NCBI RefSeq assembly: GCF_021390435.2 | Contig: NZ_JAJVCN010000001.1 | Coordinates: 2,046,001-2,110,000, forward strand | DNA: 64,000 nucleotides | Direction of reading: 5' to 3' | From: Kibdelosporangium philippinense | Lineage (GTDB): Bacteria > Actinomycetota > Actinomycetes > Mycobacteriales > Pseudonocardiaceae | Part shown: one piece after another, positions 26,681 to 36,070 of the stretch | Numbering within the stretch: position 1 is the first letter of the stretch | How the letters are laid out: every line of letters begins with the position of its first letter | The notes under the pieces: generated by a model | What the model saw: the letters and a program-made list of their open reading frames with translations, nothing else | The model's database searches: none | Told to the model about the DNA's origin: nothing | Translations under genes and position numbers: made by a program

Positions 26681-27378
26681 TTGGCCGCCGTTTGACGGTG
26701 TTGGGCGAGCGTGACCGTGAGGTTGACGGCGAACGCGATGATCAGCAGCACGATGCCGAACGCGATGGCCAGCGCGAACTGTCCACGGCTTGTGGCGAGC
26801 ACGGCCGCTGTTGTGAGCACGCGTGTCTCGCCTGCCAGGTTGCCGCCGACCATCTGCGCTGCTCCGACTTCGCTTACTACCGCGCCGAATCCGGCCATGC
26901 CTGCCGCGAGCAAGGGCAGTTTGGCTTCGAGGAGCAGCGCGCCGAGTGCCCTGAGCTTGGTCGCGCCCAGTCCGCGCATCTGCAGGAGGAAGTCGGGGTC
27001 GACTTGTTGCAGTGCGGCGGCGGTCAGCGCGATCACGATCGGTGTGGCGATCCCGGCTTGCGCGATGACCATCGCCGTCGGGGTGTAGAGCAGACCGAAG
27101 GTGCCGAGGGGACCGTTGCGCCATAACAGCACTGTGATGAACAACCCGACCACGACCGGTGGAAGGCCCATACCTGTGTTCGCGATGGCGAGCAGGACTC
27201 GGCGTCCACGGAAGCGCCCGAGCGCGAGGACCGTCCCGAGTGGGACGCCTATGAGCGCAGCCAGGACTGTGGCGGTGAGGGAGACCCGGAGGGTGAGTCC
27301 GGTGATCGCCCACGTGTCCTCGTCGCCGGTGACTAGCAGCCGTAGGGCTTCGAGCAAGCCGTCGCCGAGTACGTCCAC
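26677..27378 (-). CDS. tupB: Tungstate ABC transporter permease
   Basis: Inner-membrane channel of the tungstate importer, about 233 residues with five to six membrane segments. The TupB-like features are the binding-protein-dependent transport loop (MRGLGATKLRALGALLLEAKLP, containing the EAA-like helix that docks the ATPase) and LPPVVVGLF. GTG 27378 is chosen because GGGGAG lies 7 bases upstream and because it follows the tupA stop with almost no gap. The upstream in-frame extension to 27438 is tupA shadow. The 3' end overlaps tupC by 4 bp, so stoichiometric translation is likely. Confidence 0.9.
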   Translation of the reverse strand: MDVLGDGLLEALRLLVTGDEDTWAITGLTLRVSLTATVLAALIGVPLGTVLALGRFRGRRVLLAIANTGMGLPPVVVGLFITVLLWRNGPLGTFGLLYTPTAMVIAQAGIATPIVIALTAAALQQVDPDFLLQMRGLGATKLRALGALLLEAKLPLLAAGMAGFGAVVSEVGAAQMVGGNLAGETRVLTTAAVLATSRGQFALAIAFGIVLLIIAFAVNLTVTLAQHRQTAAK

Positions 27379-27379
27379 G

Positions 27380-28222
27380 TCAGCTCCCCAGGCTCGCTTC
27401 GTCCTTGCCCGCGTCAGCCGCGAACAACGGCTGTCCACTTTGGGCGACGCCGAAGCGGCCGATCATCTCCTGGGCTCGTGGGGCGACCATCCAGTCAGCG
27501 AAAGCCTTGGCGCCGTCGGGTTGTACGCGCTCGCCCGCCCGCTTCGTCATCTCGATCACGTGGTAGATGTTCAGCAGGGCTTTGCCGCCCTCGTTCAAGA
27601 TTTCAAGAGCCAGACTCGATTTCTGGGCGAGGTAGGTCGCTCGGTCGGTCAATGTGTAGGCGGACGTCTCGCTCGCGACGCGCAGTGTTGCGCCCATGCC
27701 TTGGCCGGTGGAGCGGTACCAGCTACCGCTCGGCTGTTGCTGCCACAGCTGCTTTTCCCGGGCGTGCGTACCGGATTCGTCGCCACGGGAGACGAAACCC
27801 GCCTGCGCCGCGGCGATCTTCTGCATCGCCTGTGCCGCGGGCACGCCACGAATTCCCGCTGGGTCAGCCGATGGGCCGACGAGCACGAAGTCGTTGTGCA
27901 TCACCAGCCGTCGTTGCCCGGCAGTGCCTTCCGCGACGAACTTCTCCTCGGCCGCGGGTGAATGGACGAGTAGGACGTCGGCCTCGCCGCGCCTGCCGAG
28001 TTCGATCGCTTGGCCGCTGCCGACCGCCAGTGGTTTGACCTGCCAGCCGGTTTCGGCGGTGAACGCGGGCAGCAGTTCGTCGAGCAGCCCCGAATCCTGG
28101 GTACTCGTGGTGGTCGCCAGGATCAACGACTTCTCGGCGGACGGACCAGCTGCTTGATCCGTGCCGCACGCGGTCAGCATCACCAAGGCTGCCAAGGGCG
28201 CGAGTAAACGTCGTCCGAGCAC
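27380..28222 (-). CDS. tupA: Tungstate-binding lipoprotein of ABC transporter
   Basis: Captures the oxyanion outside the membrane. The 280-residue protein begins with a lipoprotein signal (LVMLTAC, lipidated Cys19). It then has the TupA-type ligand motif ATTTSTQDSGLLDELLP near residues 36-52, VGSGQAIELGRRGEADVLLVHSP and SRGDESGTHAREK. These are hallmarks of TupA/WtpA-like proteins as opposed to ModA. The gene follows the MoeA-PBP fusion by 12 bp and is followed immediately by tupB. Binding specificity (W over Mo) cannot be proved from sequence, but the TTTS motif is the family signature for tungstate binders. Confidence 0.9.
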   Translation of the reverse strand: MLGRRLLAPLAALVMLTACGTDQAAGPSAEKSLILATTTSTQDSGLLDELLPAFTAETGWQVKPLAVGSGQAIELGRRGEADVLLVHSPAAEEKFVAEGTAGQRRLVMHNDFVLVGPSADPAGIRGVPAAQAMQKIAAAQAGFVSRGDESGTHAREKQLWQQQPSGSWYRSTGQGMGATLRVASETSAYTLTDRATYLAQKSSLALEILNEGGKALLNIYHVIEMTKRAGERVQPDGAKAFADWMVAPRAQEMIGRFGVAQSGQPLFAADAGKDEASLGS

Positions 28223-28234
28223 GGGCGGATCCTT

Positions 28235-30136
28235 TCAGCGGATACGACGACCAGTCTCCGCACAAGAGTAACCGCCGAGCGCTTCCACGCTCGCCCGGAA
28301 GTCCGTGCGGTCAAGCAAAGTCCACAGTGGTGCGAGCAGAGGGTTGGACAGATCGTTCGCGCGCAGGACGAGGTCGTACGGTTCTTGGGCGACCGGCACG
28401 AAGTCCAAGTCGAACGCGCGCGCCGCGGCAAGGATGCCCAAGCCCGCGTCGGCACGACCGGCCGCGACAGCGGCGGCGACGGCGAGATGGGTGTGCTCTT
28501 CGCGGGAGTACCCGGGGATGGTGGACGGGTCGATGCCTCGTTGGTTGAGCTCGTAGTCCAGCAGTGCCCGGGTCCCGGCGCCGCGCTGACGGTTGACGTA
28601 GCGAACCTGGGCTAGATCGTCAATTCCCTTGATCCCCAACGGGTTTCCTGGTGCCACGATGAGACCTTGATCGCGGTGTACGAGCCGGATGACCGCGATG
28701 TCGTCGCCGAGCAGTTTGTCCACATAGGGCAGTGTGTATTCGCCGGTTGCCGGGTCGAGTAGGTGAGAACCGGCGATGTGGCACAGGCCGTCGCGCAACG
28801 CGACGAGCCCGCCGAGTGAGCCGACGTTCGAGGACGCCAGCGTGATCAGCGGGTCGGCGGCGCGCAACGTTGACGCGGCGAGGTCCAGCACGAGGTCGTG
28901 GGAGCCGATCGCCACGATGGTCCGGTTGATCTCGTTGAGGCCGCGCAGGAGTTCCACGCGCACTTCGGTTCCGGCGTGATGGCCTTCGACTCCGGCGGGC
29001 ACGACAAGCAGCCCGTCGGCTCGAACCAGTGAGGTGAGTACGCCAGCGCCGCGTGGCAAAGGGGTGGCGACGATCTGATCTTGGACACGACCGAGGCGGA
29101 CGCGGACCCAGTCGTCCATGCCGATGGCGGACGGGAGCTTGCGGGCGAGCCGGGCCGTCGTGGAGGGCCGTTCGCGTGGGGCGGCGCCTTCGAGTTCGGC
29201 CAGGAGTGGTGCGGCGAAGATGTCGAACGTCAACGCCGCCGATACGGGATATCCCGGGACACCGAGCACCGGCGTGGCCGGATCTCCTTTGGCGGTGCCG
29301 AGCACGACAGGATGTCCTGGCCGGACAGCGACTCCGTGTACCGCGACGGCTCCGGCACTGGAGACCACGCGTGCCGTGTAGTCGTCGCGGCCAGCGCTGG
29401 AGCCTGCGATCAGCAATACGAGGTCGGCTTCCTCGGCGGCGGCACGTAGCGCTGCGGTGATGGTTTCGGGGTCGTCCATGACGATGTCGGTCACGCGGGC
29501 GTCGCATCCGGCCTCGCGGGCCTGCGCGGCGAGCATGAGTGAGTTGGTGTCGAGGATTTCCCCAGGCTTCAGGTCGGATCCGATCGGGCGGATCTCGTCG
29601 CCGGTCGGGATGATCACCACGGTCGGTGCACGCCGGACGGTGAGTTCGACTACTCCGGCAGCGGCACAGGCGGCGACATCGACCGGACGCAGCCGATGGC
29701 CTTCCGGCAGCAGCAGTTCGGCGGCGCTGATGTCCTCGCCGATGGACCGAACATGCTGGTACGGCGGCACAGCGGCCCGTAGCTCGGCGCCTTCAGGCGT
29801 ACGATGTACGTGTTCGCGCATCACGACCGCGTCATAGCCCGGCGGAAGCGGGTCGCCGGTGTCGACGACCTCGAAGTCCGTCACGACCACCGGCGTTGTC
29901 TCCGACGCGCCTACCGTGTCCGACGCCCGGACGGCGATGCCGTCCATACCGGACGAGTCGAACGCGGGGGAGGAGCGTTGCGCCCACACCGGCGCTGCCG
30001 TGACGCGGCCGACGGCCTCGCCGACAGGCACCCGGATCGTCTCCACCCGTGCCGGGCAGCCCGCGGCGGCACGTGCCTCGCGCCAGGCGGCGTGGGCCTC
30101 GGCGGCGGGGACGTCGGAGACGAACGGGCTGTTCAT
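28235..30136 (-). CDS. MoeA domain fused to a periplasmic-binding-protein-like (PF12727-type) domain
   Basis: Probable metal-insertion enzyme of molybdenum/tungsten cofactor synthesis. Residues about 1-405 are a full MoeA: DSSGMDGIAVRA, PTGDEIRP, IAGSSAGRDDY, VPGYPVSA. Residues about 415-620 form a PBP-like domain (GSHDLVLDL..., LASSNVGSLGGL, RQRGAGTRALLDYEL, GRADAGLGI) without signal peptide, so it would act in the cytoplasm, perhaps sensing or delivering the oxyanion. Such fusions are known in archaea and clostridia. The ATG at 30136 overlaps the stop of the preceding moeA by 4 bp. A second MoeA in the same operon suggests the two differ in metal preference, as proposed for paralogous MoeA proteins in tungsten-using organisms. 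Confidence 0.9.
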   Translation of the reverse strand: MNSPFVSDVPAAEAHAAWREARAAAGCPARVETIRVPVGEAVGRVTAAPVWAQRSSPAFDSSGMDGIAVRASDTVGASETTPVVVTDFEVVDTGDPLPPGYDAVVMREHVHRTPEGAELRAAVPPYQHVRSIGEDISAAELLLPEGHRLRPVDVAACAAAGVVELTVRRAPTVVIIPTGDEIRPIGSDLKPGEILDTNSLMLAAQAREAGCDARVTDIVMDDPETITAALRAAAEEADLVLLIAGSSAGRDDYTARVVSSAGAVAVHGVAVRPGHPVVLGTAKGDPATPVLGVPGYPVSAALTFDIFAAPLLAELEGAAPRERPSTTARLARKLPSAIGMDDWVRVRLGRVQDQIVATPLPRGAGVLTSLVRADGLLVVPAGVEGHHAGTEVRVELLRGLNEINRTIVAIGSHDLVLDLAASTLRAADPLITLASSNVGSLGGLVALRDGLCHIAGSHLLDPATGEYTLPYVDKLLGDDIAVIRLVHRDQGLIVAPGNPLGIKGIDDLAQVRYVNRQRGAGTRALLDYELNQRGIDPSTIPGYSREEHTHLAVAAAVAAGRADAGLGILAAARAFDLDFVPVAQEPYDLVLRANDLSNPLLAPLWTLLDRTDFRASVEALGGYSCAETGRRIR

Positions 30137-31353
30137 GGGTACAGCGTGACATCCACGTCGATACCGGCGTCCAGCCCGGTCGCCGGTTCGGGAATGATCA
30201 CGTACCCGTCGGCGCTGGTGAGCACGGACAGCAGCGCGGACGGCCCGAACAGCGGTTCGGCCACGCCATCGGTGACCTTGACCTGGATCACGTCGAGCCG
30301 CCCGGCCACAGACGCCAGATCGCGCGACAACCGGGCACGCACGTTCGGCCGCACGGGAGGCGTCGGGCAACCGCCGATCCGCCACAGCAGAGGGAGTCCG
30401 ATCTGCCCGAACACGACCAGCGCGGACAAGGGATTGCCGGGCAGGCCGATCATCGGCACCCCGTTGGATTCCGCCAGTAGCGTCGGTTTGCCAGGTTTGA
30501 TCGCCAGCCCATGGCACCAGACCTCACCCACGGCAGCCACCGCGCCAGCGGTCTCGTCCCGTGCGCCGACCGACGAGCCCGCCGACACCACGACCAGGTC
30601 GGACGAGGGCAGGACCTCGGTCAGTTTCTCTTTCAACGCCCCAGGCTCGTCGGACACAATGCCCGCGATCACCGGTTCGCCACCCGCCTCGATCGCCAGC
30701 CCGGCCAATGCCGACGCTGTGGCGTCACGGACCTGTCCCGCCGTCAGTTCAGCGGTTTCCGGCGGTACGACCTCGTCCCCGGTCGAGATGATCGCGACCC
30801 GCGGCCGTGCGTGCACAGGGACCGAAGTGACGCCAGCTGCGGCGAGAAGCCCCAGGTCAGGGGCCCTTAGCGGGCGTCCGCCAGCGACGAGCACGGTACC
30901 AGCGGCGACGTCGTCATCGGCCCGGACCATGCCGCCACCCGGTGCTACCGGACGCGTGACCTCGATGGTTCCTGGCATGGTCTCAGCGGTGTACTCGACC
31001 ATCACGACCGCGTCGGCGCCATCGGGAATCACGCCACCGGTCGGCATCGCGACACAGCCACCAGGCCGGACCGAAACCGTTGGTGCCGCGCCCATCCGGA
31101 CCGCGCCGAGCAGGTCCAGATAGGACGGCAAGCCATCGGAGGCGCCATACGTATCGGCCGCCCGAACCGCAAACCCGTCCACAGTGGACTTAGCGAAGCC
31201 CGGCAACGCGTGCGGTGACGGGATGTCGGCGGCTGGCACGCGGTGCAACGCCGCCGACAACGGAACCTCTTCGACAGCAGTGCGATGGGCTGGACGGAAT
31301 CCCGCGAGTGCCTCGGCGACCGTGCGGGTGGTGAAGAATTCTCGTCCGCTCAA
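30133..31353 (-). CDS. moeA: Molybdopterin molybdenumtransferase MoeA
   Basis: Inserts molybdate or tungstate into adenylylated molybdopterin. The roughly 406-residue protein is canonical: STVDGFAVRA, STGDEVVPPE, SAGSSVGARDE, GLPGNPLSA and a C-terminal beta-barrel domain. The start is TTG at 31353, overlapping the fdhB stop (TTGA); longer in-frame sequence upstream is antisense or shadow of fdhB. It directly precedes a second MoeA with a PBP domain, so the operon encodes two different insertion enzymes right after the enzymes that need the metal. Confidence 0.92.
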   Translation of the reverse strand: MSGREFFTTRTVAEALAGFRPAHRTAVEEVPLSAALHRVPAADIPSPHALPGFAKSTVDGFAVRAADTYGASDGLPSYLDLLGAVRMGAAPTVSVRPGGCVAMPTGGVIPDGADAVVMVEYTAETMPGTIEVTRPVAPGGGMVRADDDVAAGTVLVAGGRPLRAPDLGLLAAAGVTSVPVHARPRVAIISTGDEVVPPETAELTAGQVRDATASALAGLAIEAGGEPVIAGIVSDEPGALKEKLTEVLPSSDLVVVSAGSSVGARDETAGAVAAVGEVWCHGLAIKPGKPTLLAESNGVPMIGLPGNPLSALVVFGQIGLPLLWRIGGCPTPPVRPNVRARLSRDLASVAGRLDVIQVKVTDGVAEPLFGPSALLSVLTSADGYVIIPEPATGLDAGIDVDVTLYP

Positions 31354-33080
31354 CGGTTCGGCTGTTCCTTCGATCCTTCCGGCTTCGGCTGCGGGCGTGC
31401 CGCGGCCCCACCCTTGTCCAAGCCGAGCACGGACACCACCGGGCCGAGCGCCACCTGTCCGAGGCCGCAGATGGAAGTCTTCCGCATGGCCTCTTCCAGC
31501 TGCAGGATCTTTCCGCGCTGTGCTTCGTCCAGTGTGGACCCTGAGTCGATCACGCCGCTCAACAACGAATGTGCCTTCGTCGAACCGACCCGGCACGGCA
31601 CGCACTTGCCACACGACTCGTTACGGAAGAACCGCAACACGTTCGTCGACGCGGCCAGCAAATCCGTACCCTCAGCGAGGACCACCAAAGCGCCGGAGCC
31701 CAGCATGGTGCCCGCCTTGGCCAGCGTGCCGAAGTCCAACCGCAGATCGAGCTGGTCCGGTCCGATGAAGTTGGACGACGCGCCACCCGGCTGCACCGCA
31801 CCCACTTCGGCGCCGTCCAGCACGCCACCAGCGGTGTCGATCAGCTCGCGAACGGTCGTGCCCATTGGAACGCAGTACACGCCGGGATTCCGCACATGCC
31901 CGGACACCGCGAAGAACTTCCAGCCGACGGACTCGCCGATGCCCTGCTCGCCCCACCAACCGGCGCCGCGCTGCAGGATCACCGGCACGTCGGCGAACGT
32001 CTCCACCGAGTTGATCAACGTCGGCCTGCCGTGCAGACCGTAGTTGCCGGGAAACGGCGGCTTGTTGCGCGGCTCGCCGCGGTGGCCTTCCATGCACTCC
32101 AGCAGGGCGGTTTCCTCGCCGAGGATGTAGCCGCCGGGGGAGACGAAGATGTCCAGTTGCAGCCGTCGCCCGCTGCCGCACGCGTCCGGCCCGATGACGC
32201 CAGCCTCGCGCAACGCGGCGATCTCCGCACGCAACACGTGCTCTTCCGGCCCGTACTCGTGCCGGATGAACACCCAGCCTTCCTCGGCGCCGACCACGGC
32301 CATGCCCAGCAGCAGGCCTTCGATCACCAAGTGTGGCTGATCAGCCAGGATCTGACGGTCCTTGAACGTGCCTGGCTCGGACTCGTCGGCATTGCAGATC
32401 GCGTACTTCACCGTGCCCGGCTGGGCCGCCGCGACCAGGCTCCACTTCTGCCCGGTCGGGAAGCCCGCGCCGCCCATCCCACGAAGTCCGGAGTCCTTCA
32501 GCGTGGCCACAATGGACTCTGCGCTGATCTCGCCTGCCAGGAAAGCCCGCAGCGACTGATATCGCTCAGCGACACCGGATCCCGCGGGATACGGGTCGTT
32601 CGGCCACGGCTCGTCACGCCGGGAAGCCGAGGCATGCCCGACACCCTCACCGCGGGCGGAGACCACCAAGTTGTCCACTTCGGACACTGGCGCCGGGTAC
32701 TCGTTCACCGCGGCGGCAGGAGCGACATCGCAGCGACCGAGGCACGAGACCTCGACCAGCTCGACATCCGTGTCCGCGCCGTACTTCGCCTTCACCTCGG
32801 CGATCCGGTCGTCGCCCTGACGCAGCCAGCACGACAGGTCGTGGCAGACGCTCAGCTGGACCTTTTTCGGCGGCGTGGTGCGGAAATGCGGGTAGAACGA
32901 GATCAGGCCCTCGATCTCGTAGCGCGGCCTGCGCACCTCGCGGGCCAGCTCCTCCAGCTCTTCCCTCGGCAGCCAGCCCAGCCGGGCCTGGATCGCGTTG
33001 AGGGCCGGGATCAGCGACGGCCCAGGGAACTTGCCCGCCCGTGCCTCGACGCCGGGAACCCGCTCAGGACTGATCGTCAT
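31350..33080 (-). CDS. fdhB: Formate dehydrogenase beta subunit, fused NuoE-NuoF type, NAD- and FMN-binding
   Basis: Transfers electrons from the catalytic subunit to NAD+. The 576-residue protein joins two modules. The N-terminal thioredoxin-like NuoE-type domain carries a [2Fe-2S] site (Cys79, Cys84, Cys113, Cys117). The NuoF-type domain has GMGGAGFPTGQKW (FMN), CNADESEPGTFKDR (NADH), an SLBB segment and the [4Fe-4S] motif ESCGKCVPCRVGS with a fourth Cys in SICGLG. All ligands are present. It overlaps fdhA by 4 bp and moeA by 4 bp. It is homologous to the diaphorase units of soluble NAD-dependent formate dehydrogenases and hydrogenases. Confidence 0.93.
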   Translation of the reverse strand: MTISPERVPGVEARAGKFPGPSLIPALNAIQARLGWLPREELEELAREVRRPRYEIEGLISFYPHFRTTPPKKVQLSVCHDLSCWLRQGDDRIAEVKAKYGADTDVELVEVSCLGRCDVAPAAAVNEYPAPVSEVDNLVVSARGEGVGHASASRRDEPWPNDPYPAGSGVAERYQSLRAFLAGEISAESIVATLKDSGLRGMGGAGFPTGQKWSLVAAAQPGTVKYAICNADESEPGTFKDRQILADQPHLVIEGLLLGMAVVGAEEGWVFIRHEYGPEEHVLRAEIAALREAGVIGPDACGSGRRLQLDIFVSPGGYILGEETALLECMEGHRGEPRNKPPFPGNYGLHGRPTLINSVETFADVPVILQRGAGWWGEQGIGESVGWKFFAVSGHVRNPGVYCVPMGTTVRELIDTAGGVLDGAEVGAVQPGGASSNFIGPDQLDLRLDFGTLAKAGTMLGSGALVVLAEGTDLLAASTNVLRFFRNESCGKCVPCRVGSTKAHSLLSGVIDSGSTLDEAQRGKILQLEEAMRKTSICGLGQVALGPVVSVLGLDKGGAAARPQPKPEGSKEQPNR

Positions 33081-36019
33081 TCCCCGACCCCCGCTGTTTC
33101 GATGTCGTGCGCGTGCGCGTGCGCCGCGCCCAAGGCCTCGACCTGGATGGCACAGAACTTGAACTCGGGGATCTTGCCGTACGGGTCGATCTCGTCGATC
33201 GTCAGCAGGTTCGCCGCGGCTTCCCGGAAATGGAACGGGATGAAGCAGTTGCCGAGCTGTTCCCGGTGCGAGATCCGGACCTGCAGCTCGATCTCACCGC
33301 GCCGCGAACGCACCCGGACACGTTCGCCGTGCGCGAGACCGCGATCGGCCGCGTCCTTCGGATGCATGTACACCTCGGGGATCGGCGAGATCGTGTCCAG
33401 CGCGAACGACCTTCGAGTCATCGACCCGGTATGCCAGTGCTCGAGCAATCGCCCGGTGTTCAACACAAGTGGGTACTCCGCGTCCGGAAGCTCCTTGGCC
33501 GGCAACCATTGCGCGGGCACGAGATGCGCGAGGCCGTCGTCGGTGTTGAACCGTTCGTCGAACAGCACCACAGTTCCGTCGGAGTGCTCTGGATCCTCGT
33601 TCGGATAGAGCTTCCCGGACAGGCCGAGGTTGTCGTGCCGCAGGTTCGCGTACGACGGCATCAGCGCGACCATCTCGTCGAAGATCTCGCTGGGGGAGCC
33701 GTAGTTCCAATCCAGCCCGATGCGCTGGGCGATGTCCTGCACGATCTCCCAGTCAACGCGCGCCTGGCCGGGCGGGGCCATCACCTTGCGGCCGAGCTGC
33801 ACCCGCCGGTCGGTGTTGGTGTAGCTGCCCTCCTTCTCCAGGTACGAGGAAGCAGGCAGGATCACGTCGGCGAACTCGGCCGTCTCGGTAAGGAAGATGT
33901 CCTGCACGACCAGGAAGTCCAGCGCTGCCAAGGCTTTGCGAACCTTGTTGATGTTCGGGTCGGACAGGAACGGGTTCTCGCCGAGCATGTACATCCCGCG
34001 CACGCCACCCGGCTTGAGCACGGAACCGATGATCTCGGTGACCGTCAGGCCGCGGTTGGGGTCGAGCTGCGTGCCCCACGCCTGTTCGAACCGCTGACGG
34101 GTCGCGTCCCGGTCCACGCCCTGGTAGTCCGGGTAGAACATCGGGATCAGGCCAGCGTCCGACGCTCCCTGCACGTTGTTCTGGCCGCGCAGCGGGTGCA
34201 GGCCGGTGCCGGGACGGCCGACGTTGCCGGTGATCGAGCAGAGCGCGATCAGGCAGCGCGCGTTATCGGTTCCCGTGGTGTGCTGGGAAATTCCCATGCC
34301 CCAGTAGATGACGCCCGCACCGGCCTCACCCCACTCCCTGGCGACGGTGCGGATCAGGTCGGCGTCCACGCCGGTGATCTGCGCGGCCCGCTCCGGCGGG
34401 TAGTCCGCGACCGTGCGCGCGAGCTCGTCGTAGTTGGAGACGCGCTCGCGGATGAAGTCGCGGTCGATCAGGCCGAGCCGGATCACCTCGTGCATGATCG
34501 CGTTGTAGAACGCCACGTCCGTGCCGGGTTTGACCTGGCAGTGGTAGTCGGCGTGCTCGGCGACCGTGCTGGCGCGCGGGTCGACGTAGACGATCTTGGT
34601 GCCGCGCCTGCGGGCCTGCTTGAAGAACGAGCTGGCGACCGGGTGGTTCGCGGTCGGGTTGGACCCGGTGATGATCACGATGTCCGCGTTGGCCACGTCG
34701 CCATAGGTCGTCGACACCGCACCGGAGCCGACGCCTTCGAACAGGGCGGCGACCGAGGACGCGTGGCACAACCTGGTGCAGTGGTCGACGTTGTTGGTGC
34801 CGAACCCGGCCCTGATCAGCTTCTGGAAGAGGTACGCCTCTTCGTTCGAGCACTTCGCCGAGCCGAACCCGGCGATCGCGCCGGGACCTTGGGTCGCGTG
34901 GATCTCCTTGAGCTTGCTGGCGACCAGATCAAGGGCTTCTTCCCACGTGGCCTCACGGAAGTGCGGCATGACCTCGTTGTAGTCGACCAGGCCGCCGGGC
35001 TTGCGCTTGCCGTCGCGGCCTTTCTTGCCGCCGCTTCGGTTTCCGCCCTCGGTCCGGCCGCGGTCGTTGTACTCACCGCGCACGTCGGCCGACAAGGCGC
35101 CCTTGGGGTACGACTCCTCGCGGCGGATCAACGGAACCGTGAGCCGCTGCGGCGAGGCCGCGTAGTCCCAGCCGTACCGGCCCTTGACGCACAACCGGCT
35201 CTTCGAACCCGGCTGGTCACGACCCTCGGCGAACGAGATCGCGCCGCGCTCGCGGTCCACGTAGTAGGTCAGCGCGCAGCCGACACCGCAGTACGGGCAG
35301 ACGCTGTCGACAGCTTCGAGCTGCTCGCGCGGCTGGATCGGGATGAGGTTGATCGACTTGTTGGTCAGCGCGCCGGTCGGGCAGGCCTGGACGCACTCGC
35401 CGCACGTCACGCAGGAGCTCTGGCCCATCGGGTCGTTGAAGTCGAACGCGATCGTGGTCGAGTAGCCCTTGCCGGACCGGCCGATCACGTCGTTGCCCTG
35501 GATGTCGTCGCAGGCACGGACGCAGCGGTCGCAGAGGATGCAGGCGTCGTGGTTGACGCTGATGACCGGGTTGGACGTGTCGATGCCACGGCCAGAGCCG
35601 CACGGCAGATCGGTGGTCTCCTTGGCCACGTCGAACTGGTCGGCCAGCTCCAGCAGGAGGTTGTCGCCGGTCGTGGTCTGCTTCGGGTCCTCGGCACGGT
35701 CAGGCTGGTCGGACAGCAGCAGCTCGGTGAGCGTGGCGCGGTTGCGCTCCAGCTCAGGCGTGTTGGTCTTGACCTCCATGCCGTCTTCGCAAGGCCGCAC
35801 ACACGCGGCTGCGAAGACCCGGCCACCTGTGTCCACGACGCACATGCGGCAGACGCCGACGGGGTCGTAGCGCTCGTTGTGGCAGAGCACCGGGATATCC
35901 ACGCCGACCTGCTTGGCGGCATCGTAAATGGTCGTGCCCTCGGGCACAGTTACGTTCTGGCCGTCGATGATCGCCGAGACTGTGCGCACGGCGGTGGTGG
36001 GCTCTTCGACTGCCGTCAT
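33077..36019 (-). CDS. fdhA: Formate dehydrogenase alpha subunit (Mo/W-bisMGD, cysteine type)
   Basis: Catalytic subunit oxidising formate to CO2. The 980-residue protein has a NuoG-like N-terminus with a [2Fe-2S] set (Cys46, Cys57, Cys60, Cys73). It has two [4Fe-4S] sets (Cys160/163/166/170 and Cys203/206/209/213) and the Fdh-proximal [4Fe-4S] set (Cys241/244/248/277). The bisMGD catalytic domains follow. The metal ligand is Cys418 in RLCHASS, next to the conserved His, so this is a cysteine enzyme and not a selenoenzyme. A Gly/Lys/Arg-rich insertion of about 45 residues (roughly 308-352) interrupts the region after the proximal cluster. GGAGG precedes the ATG. The 51-bp gap to the aldehyde oxidoreductase holds four GTATG/CATAC elements that could be an internal operator. 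Without its electron partner it would be a formate dehydrogenase H-like chain; FdhB supplies NAD coupling. Confidence 0.93.
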   Translation of the reverse strand: MTAVEEPTTAVRTVSAIIDGQNVTVPEGTTIYDAAKQVGVDIPVLCHNERYDPVGVCRMCVVDTGGRVFAAACVRPCEDGMEVKTNTPELERNRATLTELLLSDQPDRAEDPKQTTTGDNLLLELADQFDVAKETTDLPCGSGRGIDTSNPVISVNHDACILCDRCVRACDDIQGNDVIGRSGKGYSTTIAFDFNDPMGQSSCVTCGECVQACPTGALTNKSINLIPIQPREQLEAVDSVCPYCGVGCALTYYVDRERGAISFAEGRDQPGSKSRLCVKGRYGWDYAASPQRLTVPLIRREESYPKGALSADVRGEYNDRGRTEGGNRSGGKKGRDGKRKPGGLVDYNEVMPHFREATWEEALDLVASKLKEIHATQGPGAIAGFGSAKCSNEEAYLFQKLIRAGFGTNNVDHCTRLCHASSVAALFEGVGSGAVSTTYGDVANADIVIITGSNPTANHPVASSFFKQARRRGTKIVYVDPRASTVAEHADYHCQVKPGTDVAFYNAIMHEVIRLGLIDRDFIRERVSNYDELARTVADYPPERAAQITGVDADLIRTVAREWGEAGAGVIYWGMGISQHTTGTDNARCLIALCSITGNVGRPGTGLHPLRGQNNVQGASDAGLIPMFYPDYQGVDRDATRQRFEQAWGTQLDPNRGLTVTEIIGSVLKPGGVRGMYMLGENPFLSDPNINKVRKALAALDFLVVQDIFLTETAEFADVILPASSYLEKEGSYTNTDRRVQLGRKVMAPPGQARVDWEIVQDIAQRIGLDWNYGSPSEIFDEMVALMPSYANLRHDNLGLSGKLYPNEDPEHSDGTVVLFDERFNTDDGLAHLVPAQWLPAKELPDAEYPLVLNTGRLLEHWHTGSMTRRSFALDTISPIPEVYMHPKDAADRGLAHGERVRVRSRRGEIELQVRISHREQLGNCFIPFHFREAAANLLTIDEIDPYGKIPEFKFCAIQVEALGAAHAHAHDIETAGVGE

Positions 36020-36041
36020 AGCGGACCTCCGTCACTGGAGC

Positions 36042-36068
36042 GTATGCCGCATACAACATACGTCATAC
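36042..36068. promoter_or_regulatory. Cluster of GTATG/CATAC elements before fdhA
   Basis: The fdhA leader contains one GTATG (36042-36046) and three CATAC (36050-36054, 36057-36061, 36064-36068). The first pair forms the inverted repeat GTATGccgCATAC and the others are direct repeats. Related arrangements occur before the aldehyde oxidoreductase gene and before the first gene of the operon. A role as binding site for an operon-specific regulator is inference. Confidence 0.45.
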
Positions 36069-36070
36069 AA

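Noticed and set aside
30137..30517. Longer N-terminus for the MoeA-PBP protein
   Set aside because: It is out-of-frame shadow of moeA; the ATGA overlap at 30133-30136 marks the true start.
34756..34776. Selenocysteine in formate dehydrogenase
   Set aside because: The metal-ligand codon encodes Cys418 (TGC), not TGA.
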